A stretch of 64,000 bases of DNA from CAG-1138 sp964495385 (lineage in GTDB: Bacteria; Bacillota; Clostridia; Christensenellales; CAG-917), in assembly GCA_964495385.1 (NCBI GenBank), contig CAZBVO010000007.1, forward strand, positions 1 through 64,000, in the 5' to 3' direction. Shown piece after piece: positions 8,691 to 16,961 of this stretch; within the stretch, counting starts at the first letter, position 1; each line of letters opens with the position of its first letter. A program made the translations under genes and the position numbers. Below the pieces are notes generated by a model, which made no database searches, had not been told where the DNA came from, and saw nothing but the letters and a program-made list of their open reading frames with translations.

Positions 8691-9572
8691 TTAAACTTCG
8701 TTTTTGACGGTTTTTATGATGTATTCGGCATATTTTGCCGCAACGTTTACGCCCGTAACTTCTTCAAACGTTTTGAAAAAAGCATTTGAATTTACCTCGC
8801 AAATTTGCGGTCCGTCCTTTCCGAACAAAACGTCTATTCCGCAATAGTCCAGTCCGAGGATTGCCGCCGTTTTTTTGGCAATGGTTTTAAGTTCGTCGCC
8901 AACCTCAAACGGCTCACCCCTTCCTCCTGCGCCGATGTTTGACCTAAAATCGCCGTTAGACACCCTTCGCATCGCCCCGACAACTTCCTGCCCGACAACA
9001 ATAATTCGCACGTCGCAACCCTTGCTTTCGGCAACAAATTTCTGAAACAGATGCGGCACGCATTTCAATTTTTTCATAACCGACAGCAATTCGGCACGGT
9101 CGGAAACGAGGTAAACCTCCTTCCCTTGCGATCCGAAACTTTGCTTTGCCACCAAAGGATAGCCCAAAGCTTGTTCGATACGGTCCGCCGCCGACGGTTT
9201 TATCCGTTCGTCGGGCCTATAACACAAAAGTCCGGGCAAGGTGTCAGGCATGGGGATTTGATTATCTGCAAGCTCGATAAACGTAAGCATCTTGTCGTCG
9301 CACTTTTCTATTGCCGAGCGGCTGTTGAAAATGCGCATGCCTTTTTTTTCGAGAAGGCGCAAAACATATTTGTCCTTATCCCAGCAAACGCAAAAGTCGA
9401 CGCCGTCAAAATCGCTTACGATTTCACCGCCCTCTATCCTCGCAAAAAATCCGTCGTTTGCCAAAACTTGCGTTTCGACTCCTCTCAAATTAAGTTCCTC
9501 GGCGAGGCGGTCTGCCTGATAAAGATACTCTTTTGAATCGAAATAGGCGTTGTTTAATAAAATTCCTTTCAT
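8691..9572 (-). CDS. RimK-type ATP-grasp ligase
   Basis: A 293-residue protein with the ATP-grasp fold of the RimK group. There is an N-terminal pre-ATP domain, then YPLVAKQSFGSQGKEVYLV (ATP-binding lid, about 138-156), DVRIIVVGQEVVGAMRR and the metal-binding end LDYCGIDVLFGKDGPQICEVNSNAFFKTFE. Such enzymes join an amino or amino-acid group to a carboxylate using ATP; the substrates cannot be told. Its start codon follows the stop codon of the upstream GDPD gene by one base and has no own Shine-Dalgarno, so translation is probably coupled to it. Confidence 0.85.
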   Translation of the reverse strand: MKGILLNNAYFDSKEYLYQADRLAEELNLRGVETQVLANDGFFARIEGGEIVSDFDGVDFCVCWDKDKYVLRLLEKKGMRIFNSRSAIEKCDDKMLTFIELADNQIPMPDTLPGLLCYRPDERIKPSAADRIEQALGYPLVAKQSFGSQGKEVYLVSDRAELLSVMKKLKCVPHLFQKFVAESKGCDVRIIVVGQEVVGAMRRVSNGDFRSNIGAGGRGEPFEVGDELKTIAKKTAAILGLDYCGIDVLFGKDGPQICEVNSNAFFKTFEEVTGVNVAAKYAEYIIKTVKNEV

Positions 9573-9573
9573 T

Positions 9574-10602
9574 TTATTCGGCGGCTTTTTCGGCTTTTAT
9601 CCTTTCCGAAATTTCGCAAGCCATATCCGGGTAGTCCGTCATGACGGCATCTGCCCCGTCTCGGATGAGCTGTTCGACCTCGTCGGGATCGTTTATTGTC
9701 CAAAACTGAACCGCGATGCCGTACTTGTGCGCATAGTCGATTATGCTCTTTTTGCCAAGGTCAACCACGATGTAGGAATCAGTAGGGATTTGCAACACTT
9801 TGTAGCCGAGGTTTTTGTCCGACAAATCGACGTTGAAGCAGAAACTGAAATAAAACGCGCCGACTTCCATCACCGATGCCGAACGGGTAACACCTTTGTC
9901 GGAATAGTTTTCGTCGATATAGAGGGTTACGTCGTTGTTGAAAGTTCCCACAACAACGTTGTCAAGCACGTCGTACTCAACCATAATTTGGTAAAGTTTG
10001 TCCATTGCTTTTGCGCCGGCCTCGCCGCTGTCTTTGATTTCGATGATATAGCACATCTCGTCATAGCCCTTTTCACGGATAACGAAATCGAACACTTCCT
10101 GCAAAGTGCAAATGCGAGCCTCGTTTTCGTCAAAATCGGTGCCGTCGTAATCGTGCCACATTTCAAGGGTTTTAAGTTCGGCCAGAGTGTGGTCGATAAC
10201 TTTGCTGTCCTTGCCGAAACCGTCAAGATCTACGCAGTTGCTGGTGCGGTCGAGCGTATCGTCGTGCAACAAAACCAGTTCGCCGTCCTTGGTGATTTGA
10301 AGGTCGAATTCGAGGATGTCGATTTTGTAACCCTCGGTTTCCATAATGCTTATACATTTCGAAAAAGCCGCAATGGTGTTTTCCGGTGCGGTTCTTCGGC
10401 CGGCCCTGTGTGCCGACATCATGGTTTCTGCCGCAATATACCTGTTGTCGGACGGTCCGATTTCGCTTTCGTCCACGCGAGGGATGTTGGCCAAACCGCG
10501 CAATGCAAACATCATAAGAACCAAACAAAGCGGAATAGCAACAATAACTATGCCCACTTTTGCCAGAATACGTTTTACGTTTACCGATTTATTGTTGTTC
10601 AT
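9574..10602 (-). CDS. membrane-anchored glycerophosphodiester phosphodiesterase
   Basis: 342 residues with one N-terminal transmembrane helix (about 11-33) and an extracellular GDPD domain. The motif AHRAGRRTAPENT supplies the catalytic His-Arg and Glu, followed by ILEFDLQITKDGELVLLHDDTLDRTSN with the metal ligands and second histidine, and QFWTINDPDEVEQLIRDGADAVMTDYPD near the end. The enzyme releases glycerol 3-phosphate from glycerophosphodiesters, possibly from lipids or teichoic acid. The usual HRG is HRA here. GGAGAAAAAAT precedes the ATG. First gene of the pair with the ATP-grasp ligase. Confidence 0.93.
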   Translation of the reverse strand: MNNNKSVNVKRILAKVGIVIVAIPLCLVLMMFALRGLANIPRVDESEIGPSDNRYIAAETMMSAHRAGRRTAPENTIAAFSKCISIMETEGYKIDILEFDLQITKDGELVLLHDDTLDRTSNCVDLDGFGKDSKVIDHTLAELKTLEMWHDYDGTDFDENEARICTLQEVFDFVIREKGYDEMCYIIEIKDSGEAGAKAMDKLYQIMVEYDVLDNVVVGTFNNDVTLYIDENYSDKGVTRSASVMEVGAFYFSFCFNVDLSDKNLGYKVLQIPTDSYIVVDLGKKSIIDYAHKYGIAVQFWTINDPDEVEQLIRDGADAVMTDYPDMACEISERIKAEKAAE

Positions 10603-10676
10603 ATTTTTTCTCCAAACATATTGTTAGATATATTATAGACCATTTTTCGGCCGTTTGCAACACTATGTGCAAACAT

Positions 10677-10700
10677 AAAAGCGCCCCTTTCGGAACGCTT
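10677..10700 (-). terminator. terminator of the TetR/aminotransferase/aldolase operon
   Basis: On the minus strand GCGTTCC pairs with GGGGCGC (with G-T pairs) around a GAAA loop, followed by TTTT. It lies 14 bases beyond the aldolase stop codon. Confidence 0.75.
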
Positions 10701-10713
10701 TAGGTTGTTTTGG

Positions 10714-11346
10714 TTATTTTTTCAAAAACAGTTTTACGTCGTCGCCGTCATCGTACTTGTCTTTTCCGAGAGCCGCCGCCGTCTTTTGTTCGATGTATTC
10801 CCTGCATCCGTTTTCCATTGCTCTTATTGCATCGAAAGCCAAATCCATGGTTTCGCCGCAAGCGAACACGCCGTGATTTGCCAAAAAGCAACCTTTGCGG
10901 CCTTTCATGGCTTCAACTGCGTTTTTGCAAAGAGTTTTCGTACCCGGCATGCCGTATTTTGCACAGCGAATATCGCCGCCCAAAAGTTCTTTTTTCGCAG
11001 GATCGGTAACAGGCAAATCGGCATGAGCCGAAGCAAACACGCTACATTCGGACGGATGAGAGTGCAAAACAACGTTTATTTCAGGTCTGTCTCGCAAAAT
11101 AGCCGCGTGAATTTTGCGTTCGGAAGTCGGTTTTTTGGTCCCAACCCATTCAAGCGTTTCGATGTCCACAATGCTCATATCGTCGACGGTAAGATCGACG
11201 TAATCCAATGCGCTCGGCGTGCAAAGCATGTGCTTTTCGTCGATACGGACAGAGATGTTGCCCCACGTCCCCTGAACAAGGTTTTCTTCGAGCATCTTAA
11301 CGCCCGCATCCTTTATGAGTTGCCTAAGTTCTTTTTCGGTGTTCAT
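10714..11346 (-). CDS. class II aldolase/adducin family protein (fuculose-phosphate aldolase-like)
   Basis: 210 residues, the normal size for L-fuculose-phosphate aldolases. LVQGTWGNISVRI and TPSALDYVDLT form the substrate phosphate site. The zinc histidines are in VLHSHPSECSVFAS and in the late LANHGVFACG block, so this copy looks catalytically complete. The start at 11346 is chosen because AGGAGGCC lies just upstream; a longer frame would run into the previous gene. It begins one base after the stop of the degenerate paralogue, so translation is probably coupled. Last gene of the operon; the aldol substrate is unknown. Confidence 0.9.
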   Translation of the reverse strand: MNTEKELRQLIKDAGVKMLEENLVQGTWGNISVRIDEKHMLCTPSALDYVDLTVDDMSIVDIETLEWVGTKKPTSERKIHAAILRDRPEINVVLHSHPSECSVFASAHADLPVTDPAKKELLGGDIRCAKYGMPGTKTLCKNAVEAMKGRKGCFLANHGVFACGETMDLAFDAIRAMENGCREYIEQKTAAALGKDKYDDGDDVKLFLKK

Positions 11347-11347
11347 G

Positions 11348-11992
11348 TCAGGCCTCCTCTTGTTCTTCGGCGATTTTTGCCGCCTGATTCTTTTTGCTGT
11401 ATTTGATTTTGTAAACGATATGTTGCAAGTTGGCATCAACCGCACCGAGATTTTTCGGACCGCCCAAAGCAGTGACTCTGATGTAGGTTCTCGTTGCCTT
11501 TTCCATAACCATGGCCGCCGTAAACGCTTCGTCCAAGCTTCTGCCCGTGGTTAATGCGCCTTCATTTTTAACCAAGCAAGCACATTTACCTTTGATTGCC
11601 TTCTTTATGTCGTCAAGCGACGAAGAATCGGCGCATTTGATTTTGACACCCAAAATCTGACTCATGTCGTCCAACACCGGCGGAATGCTTCTTCCGCTTT
11701 TCGAGCATGCCAAAGTATATTTCGGGCTTATGCGCATAACTGCCGCATTCTCCTCATTAAGCGAAAGCACCCAAACGTCCGCGTCCACTCTGGCACGGGT
11801 TGCGTCGTCAACAGTGCTGTCTGTTGACAAAACAATGTCTTCTGCAGTTATTTTTGCAAAATCAACGTTGTTTTTGGTTGTATAAACATCGTTTCCGTGT
11901 TTAAAGGTTATACTGCAAACGCCCGTTGCCAAACCTTCGTCGGCCAGCTTTGTTGCATAATTTATGATTGCATTTGCGATTTTGTCGTTCAT
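11348..11992 (-). CDS. degenerate class II aldolase-like protein without zinc ligands
   Basis: This 214-residue protein is a distant paralogue of its downstream neighbour. It keeps the fold landmarks (GLATGVCSITFKHGNDVYTTKN, FAKITAEDIVLS, GRSLDEAFTAAMVMEKATRTYI) but has lost the catalytic zinc site. The HSHP block is now RISPKYTLACS and the NHG block is KNEGALTTG. It should not bind zinc or catalyse aldol cleavage. A binding or regulatory partner of the active aldolase is a reasonable inference. AAAGGAG precedes the ATG. The frame is intact and composition is normal, so it is not a decaying pseudogene. Confidence 0.75.
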   Translation of the reverse strand: MNDKIANAIINYATKLADEGLATGVCSITFKHGNDVYTTKNNVDFAKITAEDIVLSTDSTVDDATRARVDADVWVLSLNEENAAVMRISPKYTLACSKSGRSIPPVLDDMSQILGVKIKCADSSSLDDIKKAIKGKCACLVKNEGALTTGRSLDEAFTAAMVMEKATRTYIRVTALGGPKNLGAVDANLQHIVYKIKYSKKNQAAKIAEEQEEA

Positions 11993-12010
11993 GTCGTCTC
12001 CTTTGAAGTA

Positions 12011-12030
12011 CGCCCCGAAATTTCGGGGCG
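12011..12030 (-). promoter_or_regulatory. intercistronic perfect hairpin without T-tract
   Basis: A 20-base perfect palindrome CGCCCCGAAATTTCGGGGCG lies between the aminotransferase stop and the ribosome binding site of the degenerate aldolase. It has no T-tract, so it is more likely an mRNA stabiliser or processing site than a full terminator. Confidence 0.5.
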
Positions 12031-12046
12031 CACGATTTCGGATTTT

Positions 12047-13663
12047 TTATTTGTCAAGGTTTCTGGTGCATTCGGTGACGTGTGCAAACACTTCGTCGAA
12101 ACGCTCCAAAGCGGCATCGATAACTTCGTCGGTGTCTGCCATAGAGGTGTACAGTCTGCTGCCTGCAAGGGTGATTATGCCGTTGGCCGCATAAGCCGCA
12201 CCCATCTGTTCCATAGCAACTTTACGTCTGAGCATTTCCGGTTTGTTCTTCAACATAGGGATAAGCGATTTGAAGATGTTGAAGTTGCTGTAATCGAAGC
12301 TCATTGCGCCGGTGCATTCGAGGTGAACGATGCTGCCCTGATTGTAAGCAACGAACGGAAGACCGTGCTTTTTGATAAGAGCCTTCAAGCCTGCGGTAAG
12401 TCTGTCGCCTGCGCGGCCTGCTTTTGCGCAAGCGTCGTTCTTTTCGATTTCGCAGATTGCGAGATAGCCTGCGTATGCGCTAAGAGGGTTGGCAGCGAGA
12501 GTACCTCCGACGTATGCCTTTTTGCCCATGCCTGCAAGGCCTGCCGCCATAAGGCTGATATATTCGCGCTTGCCGCCTACGCCGCCTGCGGAAGGATAGC
12601 CGCCTGCAACGATTTTACCAAACACGGTAAGGTCAGGATACATATCTCTGCCGGTGCCTTGACGGCGGAATTTTACGACTTTGCCGTCAACGAGTTTTTT
12701 GTCGTCGACCATCCAAGGTTTGCCGTCGATAACGACAGGGGTATCGTCTACTTTATATTTGTCGCCGAAGAAATAGCCTGCCGCGCCGTGAGTGCTTACT
12801 CTGAAACCGGTTACGACTTCGTCAAAGATAAACAATGCGCCGTATTTTCTGGCCAAAATTCTTGCTTTTTCGTTGTAGTCGAAATCTACAGGGCGAGTAC
12901 CCGATTCAGGGCCGACCGGTTCGACGATAACCGCCGCCGTACCGCCTTTGCGGGTGTTGCGTTTAAGCATTTTTTCAAGCATTTTGAGGTCGTTAGGTCT
13001 GACTTCGTCGGTGGTTTTGTAGCTGCCCGGAATGCCGTGGCTTTCCAAAAATTGACGGCTGCCCGGAATTTTCAAACCGTAAACCATTTGATCGGACCAA
13101 CCGTGATATGCGCCGCCGATTTTGATGACTCTCTTATGTTTGGTTGCACAACGAGCCACACGGATTGCCGCCATTACGGACTCGGTGCCCGAGCCGAGCA
13201 TACGGAACATTTCGCATGCAGGCATAAGTTCGTTGATTTTTTTGGCAAGAAGAAGTTCGCCTTCGTGGAACAAGCCGGTTACAGGACCGCAAGTGTTCAA
13301 AAGTTCAAAAACCTTTTCTCTTACAGGCAGGTAGTTGCTGCCCAAGATGGTAGGGCCGCCGGCCTGCAAAAAGTCAAAATATTTGTTGCCGTCGCGGTCA
13401 TAAAGATATGCGCCTTCCGCCTTGTCCATGCAAAGTGGGAATGGATAGTTGAAAGCAAGGTTGTGTTGAACGCCGCCCGGAATGTATTTTTTGGCTTCCG
13501 TGGTGATTTCCTTGCTGCCCTTGCAGTTTACTTCATAGTGATCCAAAACCTTTTTAAGGTAGTCGTCGCTTACGCACCAAATAGGTTTGGAAGTAAGATC
13601 CGCAAGTTCTGCGTAAATTTGCTTGGCGTCCTGCCAGTTGCTGATGCCGTTACCGTTACTCAT
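12047..13663 (-). CDS. class III (glutamate-1-semialdehyde-type) aminotransferase
   Basis: 538 residues, about 100 longer than HemL. The PLP fold is clear: EITTEAKKYIPGGVQHN at the start, LGSGTESVMAAIRVAR and GGAYHGWSDQ (cofactor phosphate and ring stacking), FIFDEVVTGFR (the Asp that pairs with the PLP nitrogen), FGKIVAGGYP with the Schiff-base lysine Lys350, then YVGGTLAANPLSAYAG. The extra length is an N-terminal extension and an insert near 300-330. HemL itself is unlikely because no haem genes are near and the length differs. It overlaps the TetR gene by four bases (ATGA) and precedes two aldolase-like genes, so a catabolic role on an amino-carbonyl compound is inferred. Confidence 0.88.
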   Translation of the reverse strand: MSNGNGISNWQDAKQIYAELADLTSKPIWCVSDDYLKKVLDHYEVNCKGSKEITTEAKKYIPGGVQHNLAFNYPFPLCMDKAEGAYLYDRDGNKYFDFLQAGGPTILGSNYLPVREKVFELLNTCGPVTGLFHEGELLLAKKINELMPACEMFRMLGSGTESVMAAIRVARCATKHKRVIKIGGAYHGWSDQMVYGLKIPGSRQFLESHGIPGSYKTTDEVRPNDLKMLEKMLKRNTRKGGTAAVIVEPVGPESGTRPVDFDYNEKARILARKYGALFIFDEVVTGFRVSTHGAAGYFFGDKYKVDDTPVVIDGKPWMVDDKKLVDGKVVKFRRQGTGRDMYPDLTVFGKIVAGGYPSAGGVGGKREYISLMAAGLAGMGKKAYVGGTLAANPLSAYAGYLAICEIEKNDACAKAGRAGDRLTAGLKALIKKHGLPFVAYNQGSIVHLECTGAMSFDYSNFNIFKSLIPMLKNKPEMLRRKVAMEQMGAAYAANGIITLAGSRLYTSMADTDEVIDAALERFDEVFAHVTECTRNLDK

Positions 13664-14250
13664 TGTTTATCCTCCATTCGTTTTGTTATTAAAGTTATAA
13701 ATTTGTTTATTGTCAGTTTGACGTCTTCGCCGTCGCCAAACTTTTCGCCTTGCATAAATTTTTGAAAAACCAATCCGAAGTACGATCCCAAAAGCAGAGC
13801 CGAAAGCTCCTTTGCCGAAAACTCCTTTTTTATAACGTCGTATTCGTTGCTTTGAGATATGGCTTTTTGAAGCGCATTGTCGATGTCCGAGAACTTGCAC
13901 GGCTCGGCCGACAGCAGATTTTTGACAAACAGTTCCATGGCCAGATAAGGATACGGAGCGGTGTCTTCCACCAACTGACAAAGCATAACCCTTTCAAAAA
14001 CCCCACGGTTGCTTTTTTCGGACGAAGCCAAAAGGTCCTTTATTTCCTCGTCGGCAAGCTCGCGCAAAAGTTGATCGAGCGAACCGAAATGAGTGAAAAA
14101 CGTGCTTCTCGAAATCCCCGTTTCGTGAGCGATGCGCTCTATTTTGACGTTTCCGATGCCCTCTTCTTCAAACAGCCTTTTTGCCGTATGCATTATTTGC
14201 TTGTGGGTAGTTGTCTTTTTCCCTTCCGTTTTCAACAGCGACTTTGCCAT
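13660..14250 (-). CDS. TetR/AcrR family transcriptional regulator
   Basis: 196 residues. The N-terminal helix-turn-helix is classical: HKQIMHTAKRLFEEEGIGNVKIERIAHETGISRSTFFTHFGSLDQLLRE at about 17-65. The C-terminal half is a variable all-helical ligand domain. It is the first gene of the operon and its stop overlaps the aminotransferase start, so it very probably controls its own operon in response to the pathway substrate. An inverted repeat upstream (14299-14322) is a candidate operator. Confidence 0.92.
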   Translation of the reverse strand: MAKSLLKTEGKKTTTHKQIMHTAKRLFEEEGIGNVKIERIAHETGISRSTFFTHFGSLDQLLRELADEEIKDLLASSEKSNRGVFERVMLCQLVEDTAPYPYLAMELFVKNLLSAEPCKFSDIDNALQKAISQSNEYDVIKKEFSAKELSALLLGSYFGLVFQKFMQGEKFGDGEDVKLTINKFITLITKRMEDKQ

Positions 14251-14298
14251 AATTCCCTTTTGTTTATATATTATACTTTGATTTTACCATACCTATAT

Positions 14299-14322
14299 TC
14301 CAAAAGTAAAGCGATTTTTGGA
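14299..14322. promoter_or_regulatory. candidate TetR operator in the operon promoter
   Basis: Inverted repeat TCCAAAA/TTTTGGA with a ten-base centre, about 50 bases before the TetR start. It overlaps the -35 region of a minus-strand promoter (TTTACT, 18 bases, TAAAAT). Confidence 0.4.
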
Positions 14323-14478
14323 CTAAAGTACAATTTTTAAGCGTTCCGCAAATTCTCTTTTTTGCGTTCGGCACCCGAAATTATGTTTGGTTTTTGGCGT
14401 TTTGTCGCACAAAACACCGTTTATATTCGGTATTTGTAAACGTAAACCAAAAATTTGTTTGAAATCGCCGTTATTTGC

Positions 14479-14507
14479 TTGACCTTATTTTTAATTCATA
14501 GTAAAAT
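14479..14507 (+). promoter_or_regulatory. promoter for the MATE transcript
   Basis: TTGACC, a 17-base spacer and TAAAAT, located about 30 bases before the structured leader and 150 bases before the MATE start codon. Confidence 0.7.
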
Positions 14508-14540
14508 ACCGCTTGTTAAAACTTAAACACAAACAGACCT

Positions 14541-14612
14541 CATCGGAGGGCAGTATCTCGTAAGATTTGCCGGATAAGATGTGCGGAGTGGCGCAAAAGT
14601 CGTATTTGCGTC
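14541..14612 (+). promoter_or_regulatory. structured 5' leader, candidate guanidine-IV (mepA motif) riboswitch
   Basis: CATC at 14541 pairs with GATG at 14578. Inside, GGCA/TGCC and ATCT/AGAT form a hairpin carrying CAGTATCT and AGATTTGCCGG; GATGTGCGG follows. A second hairpin (GGCGCAAA at 14590 with TTTGCGTC at 14605) comes after. From memory this resembles the mepA/guanidine-IV class, which is found in front of MATE exporter genes in Clostridia. The gene context matches. A covariance-model search would settle it. Confidence 0.55.
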
Positions 14613-14658
14613 GTTAAGCTTCGTATTTCTTGTCCGTTTTTGTTTGTTTGGAGATTTT

Positions 14659-16002
14659 ATGAAAATTCAACTTTCCGATCACTTCACCTACAAAAAGCTG
14701 TTCCGCTTTACTCTTCCGTCAATCGTAATGATGATTTTTACGTCTATTTACAGCGTCGTGGACGGTTATTTTATCTCAAACTACGTCGGCACGACGGAAT
14801 TTTCGGCGGTGAATCTTATCATGCCGTTTACCCAAATTTTGGGGTGCTTCGGCTTTATGTTCGGCTCCGGCGGTTCGGCAATAATTTCACAGGCACTCGG
14901 CGAGGACGACAAGGAAAAAGCAAACAAGGTTTTTTCGATGTTGACTTATATTGCAATCGCCGTGGGCGTGGTGTTTGCCGTGGCGGGCATCGCATTTACA
15001 AAGCCTATTGCCCTTTTGCTGGGCGCCGACGAAGAATTGTTGCCGCACTCGGTGCTTTATGCCCGCATATTGCTGCTGACGTTGCCGGCGTTTATGTTGC
15101 AAAACATGTTCCAAAGCTTTTTGATTACGGCCGAAAAACCTAATTTGGGCCTGTTTGTAACAATTTTGGCAGGCGTTACAAACATGATTTTGGACGCATT
15201 GTTCGTGATTGTTTTCAAATGGAGCATCGTGGGTGCGGCCGCCGCAACCTGTATCGCACAATGCGTAGGAGGCGTTTTGCCGCTGATATATTTCCTGCGA
15301 AAAAACAGCAGCCTGCTGCGACTCGGGAAAACCGATTTCGACGGGCACTCTCTTCTTCACACCTGCACAAACGGTTCGTCCGAGCTTGTAACCAACGTTT
15401 CGGCTTCCGTCGTTTCCATGCTCTACAACGCACAGCTGATGAAGCTGACGGGAAAAGACGGCGTTGCGGCTTACGGCGCGGTTATGTACGTAAGCTTCAT
15501 CTTTATCGCCATATTCCTCGGCTATTCCATAGGCGTTGCCCCGGTTGTGGGCTATCACTACGGCGCCGACGACGAAGAAGAACTGAAAAATCTGTTCAAA
15601 AAAAGCAATATTTTGATTGCCGCGTCAAGCGTCGTGCTGGCAGTTGCGGCGTTTTTGCTGGCGAAACCTCTTGCGGAATTTTTTATCGGGGCCGAAAATG
15701 CCGCCGAAAGTCCGCATCTTATCGAAATGACAATCGACGCTTTCCGCTACTTTGCGGTTGCGGTACTGTTTAGCGGATTCACCATTTTCGGTTCGGCATT
15801 CTTCACCGCTCTCGGCAACGGATTTGTGTCGGCGGCAATTTCTTTCCTCCGCACGTTGGTTTTCCAAATTGCCTCGGTGCTTATTTTGCCGAAGCTGTTC
15901 GGTCTTGACGGCATATGGTACTCGCTGTTCGTTGCGGAATTTCTTGCTATGATCGTAACTTTCGTATTCTTCGTGGCAAAACGCAAACAATATCGCTATT
16001 AG
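14659..16002 (+). CDS. MATE family efflux transporter (MepA-like)
   Basis: 447 residues with twelve predicted membrane helices in two homologous halves. The first half has FTLPSIVMMIFTSIYSVVDGYFISNYVG and SGGSAIISQALGEDD, typical of the DinF/MepA branch; the second has YAVMYVSF-like and GYSIGVAPVVGYHYGA segments. MATE proteins export cations and drugs using a sodium or proton gradient. The start is placed at 14659, preceded by GGAG; a GTG at 14581 is in frame but lies inside the structured leader. The leader suggests guanidine control, so the cargo may be guanidine or related cations. Confidence 0.93.
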   Translation: MKIQLSDHFTYKKLFRFTLPSIVMMIFTSIYSVVDGYFISNYVGTTEFSAVNLIMPFTQILGCFGFMFGSGGSAIISQALGEDDKEKANKVFSMLTYIAIAVGVVFAVAGIAFTKPIALLLGADEELLPHSVLYARILLLTLPAFMLQNMFQSFLITAEKPNLGLFVTILAGVTNMILDALFVIVFKWSIVGAAAATCIAQCVGGVLPLIYFLRKNSSLLRLGKTDFDGHSLLHTCTNGSSELVTNVSASVVSMLYNAQLMKLTGKDGVAAYGAVMYVSFIFIAIFLGYSIGVAPVVGYHYGADDEEELKNLFKKSNILIAASSVVLAVAAFLLAKPLAEFFIGAENAAESPHLIEMTIDAFRYFAVAVLFSGFTIFGSAFFTALGNGFVSAAISFLRTLVFQIASVLILPKLFGLDGIWYSLFVAEFLAMIVTFVFFVAKRKQYRY

Positions 16003-16033
16003 GTCGTTTCTAACCCCCAAAAACAAACGACCG

Positions 16034-16062
16034 AAAAGGACGAGCCTCCGCTCGTCCTTTTT
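16034..16062. terminator. terminator of the MATE gene
   Basis: Stem AAAAGGACGAG/CTCGTCCTTTT with a short loop and a following T-run on the plus strand. Confidence 0.9.
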
Positions 16063-16108
16063 ATGTGTCTTACTGTTTGATAAAATCATCCGAATGCCCG
16101 AAAAAAAC

Positions 16109-16134
16109 AAAACGAACTCGATTGAGTTCGTTTT
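16109..16134 (-). terminator. terminator downstream of tRNA-Val
   Basis: Eleven-pair stem AAAACGAACTC/GAGTTCGTTTT with a GATT loop. On the minus strand it is followed by TTTTGTTTTTTT, directly beyond the tRNA 3' end. It is also T-rich on plus. Confidence 0.8.
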
Positions 16135-16143
16135 ATTTTTGTA

Positions 16144-16220
<77 letters not shown>

Positions 16221-16231
16221 ATGTGAATATT

Positions 16232-16260
16232 ATCTTACACTAAAAAACCGATTGTGGCAA
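16232..16260 (-). promoter_or_regulatory. promoter of tRNA-Val
   Basis: On the minus strand TTGCCA, a 17-base spacer and TAAGAT, ending about 11 bases before the tRNA 5' end. Confidence 0.7.
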
Positions 16261-16302
16261 GCAAAATAAAGCGGTTTTTCGGCGAAAGATAATTTTTTTG
16301 CT

Positions 16303-16899
16303 TCAGCCGACAAGCCCTTTTATAAATATTTCCAATCCGATGGCAACCAAAATGACGCCGCCCACGATTTCGGACTTGTCCGAAAACTTGCTTCCGATTT
16401 TTTTGCCCAAAAACGAGCCGCCCGTACAAAAGCCGAAAGTTACCGCCGAAATGATAAGCGAGGCTACAAGCGCGGAAATCGCATCGTACTCGGCTATGGT
16501 AAAGCCTACGGACAAAGCGTCGATGGACGTCGCCACGCCCTGCACCAGCAAAGTTCCGAAACCGATAGAGTTTTGCTCTTCCGTTTGACTTTCGCTGTCT
16601 GCCTTGCTTTTTTTGATGCCTTCAAAAATCATTTTTCCGCCGATATAGCTCAACAAAACAAGTGCAATCCACGGGATAAACTTTTCAAACGCCGAAAATT
16701 TTTCGGCAACGGCATGCACGCACAGCCAACCTATCATCGGCATAGCGGCCTGGAAAAACGCAAACACGCCTGCCGTCAAAAACGCTTTTTTCTTTTTCAT
16801 GTTCGGTTCGGCCAAAGCGTTTGACACCGACACCGAAAAAGCATCCATCGTAAGCCCTACGCCCAAAAGAATGCTGTTTAAAATAAACACAAAATCCAT
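16303..16899 (-). CDS. mntP: MntP-type manganese efflux pump
   Basis: 198 residues with six membrane helices in two inverted repeats. Each carries the MntP signature with membrane aspartates: GLTMDAFSVSVSNAL near 15-29 and GVATSIDALSVGFTIAEYD near 120-138. MntP exports Mn2+ to prevent manganese toxicity. The linker (SKADSESQTEEQ) is acidic. The ATG has only a weak GGATGG upstream. The gene follows lysS on the same strand, but a terminator-like hairpin separates them. I see no manganese riboswitch in the short upstream gap. Confidence 0.93.
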   Translation of the reverse strand: MDFVFILNSILLGVGLTMDAFSVSVSNALAEPNMKKKKAFLTAGVFAFFQAAMPMIGWLCVHAVAEKFSAFEKFIPWIALVLLSYIGGKMIFEGIKKSKADSESQTEEQNSIGFGTLLVQGVATSIDALSVGFTIAEYDAISALVASLIISAVTFGFCTGGSFLGKKIGSKFSDKSEIVGGVILVAIGLEIFIKGLVG

Positions 16900-16932
16900 T
16901 TGTTTCCATCCCTATCCGCAAAAGCGGAAAAT

Positions 16933-16954
16933 ATCCACCGCCTCGGCGATGGAT
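16933..16954 (-). terminator. terminator of the greA-lysS operon
   Basis: Ten-pair stem ATCCATCGCC/GGCGGTGGAT on the minus strand followed by ATTTT, 8 bases after the lysS stop. Confidence 0.7.
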
Positions 16955-16961
16955 AATTTTT

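Noticed and set aside
11897..13765. 622-residue frame opposite the aminotransferase gene
   Set aside because: Antisense to a PLP enzyme with intact active-site motifs; no Shine-Dalgarno.
14581..14658. GTG start 26 codons upstream for the MATE protein
   Set aside because: It lies inside the structured leader; the ATG at 14659 has a good ribosome binding site and gives the usual MATE N-terminus.
16900..16932. Manganese riboswitch before mntP
   Set aside because: The gap between mntP and lysS is too short and holds only the lysS terminator; no yybP-ykoY motif.
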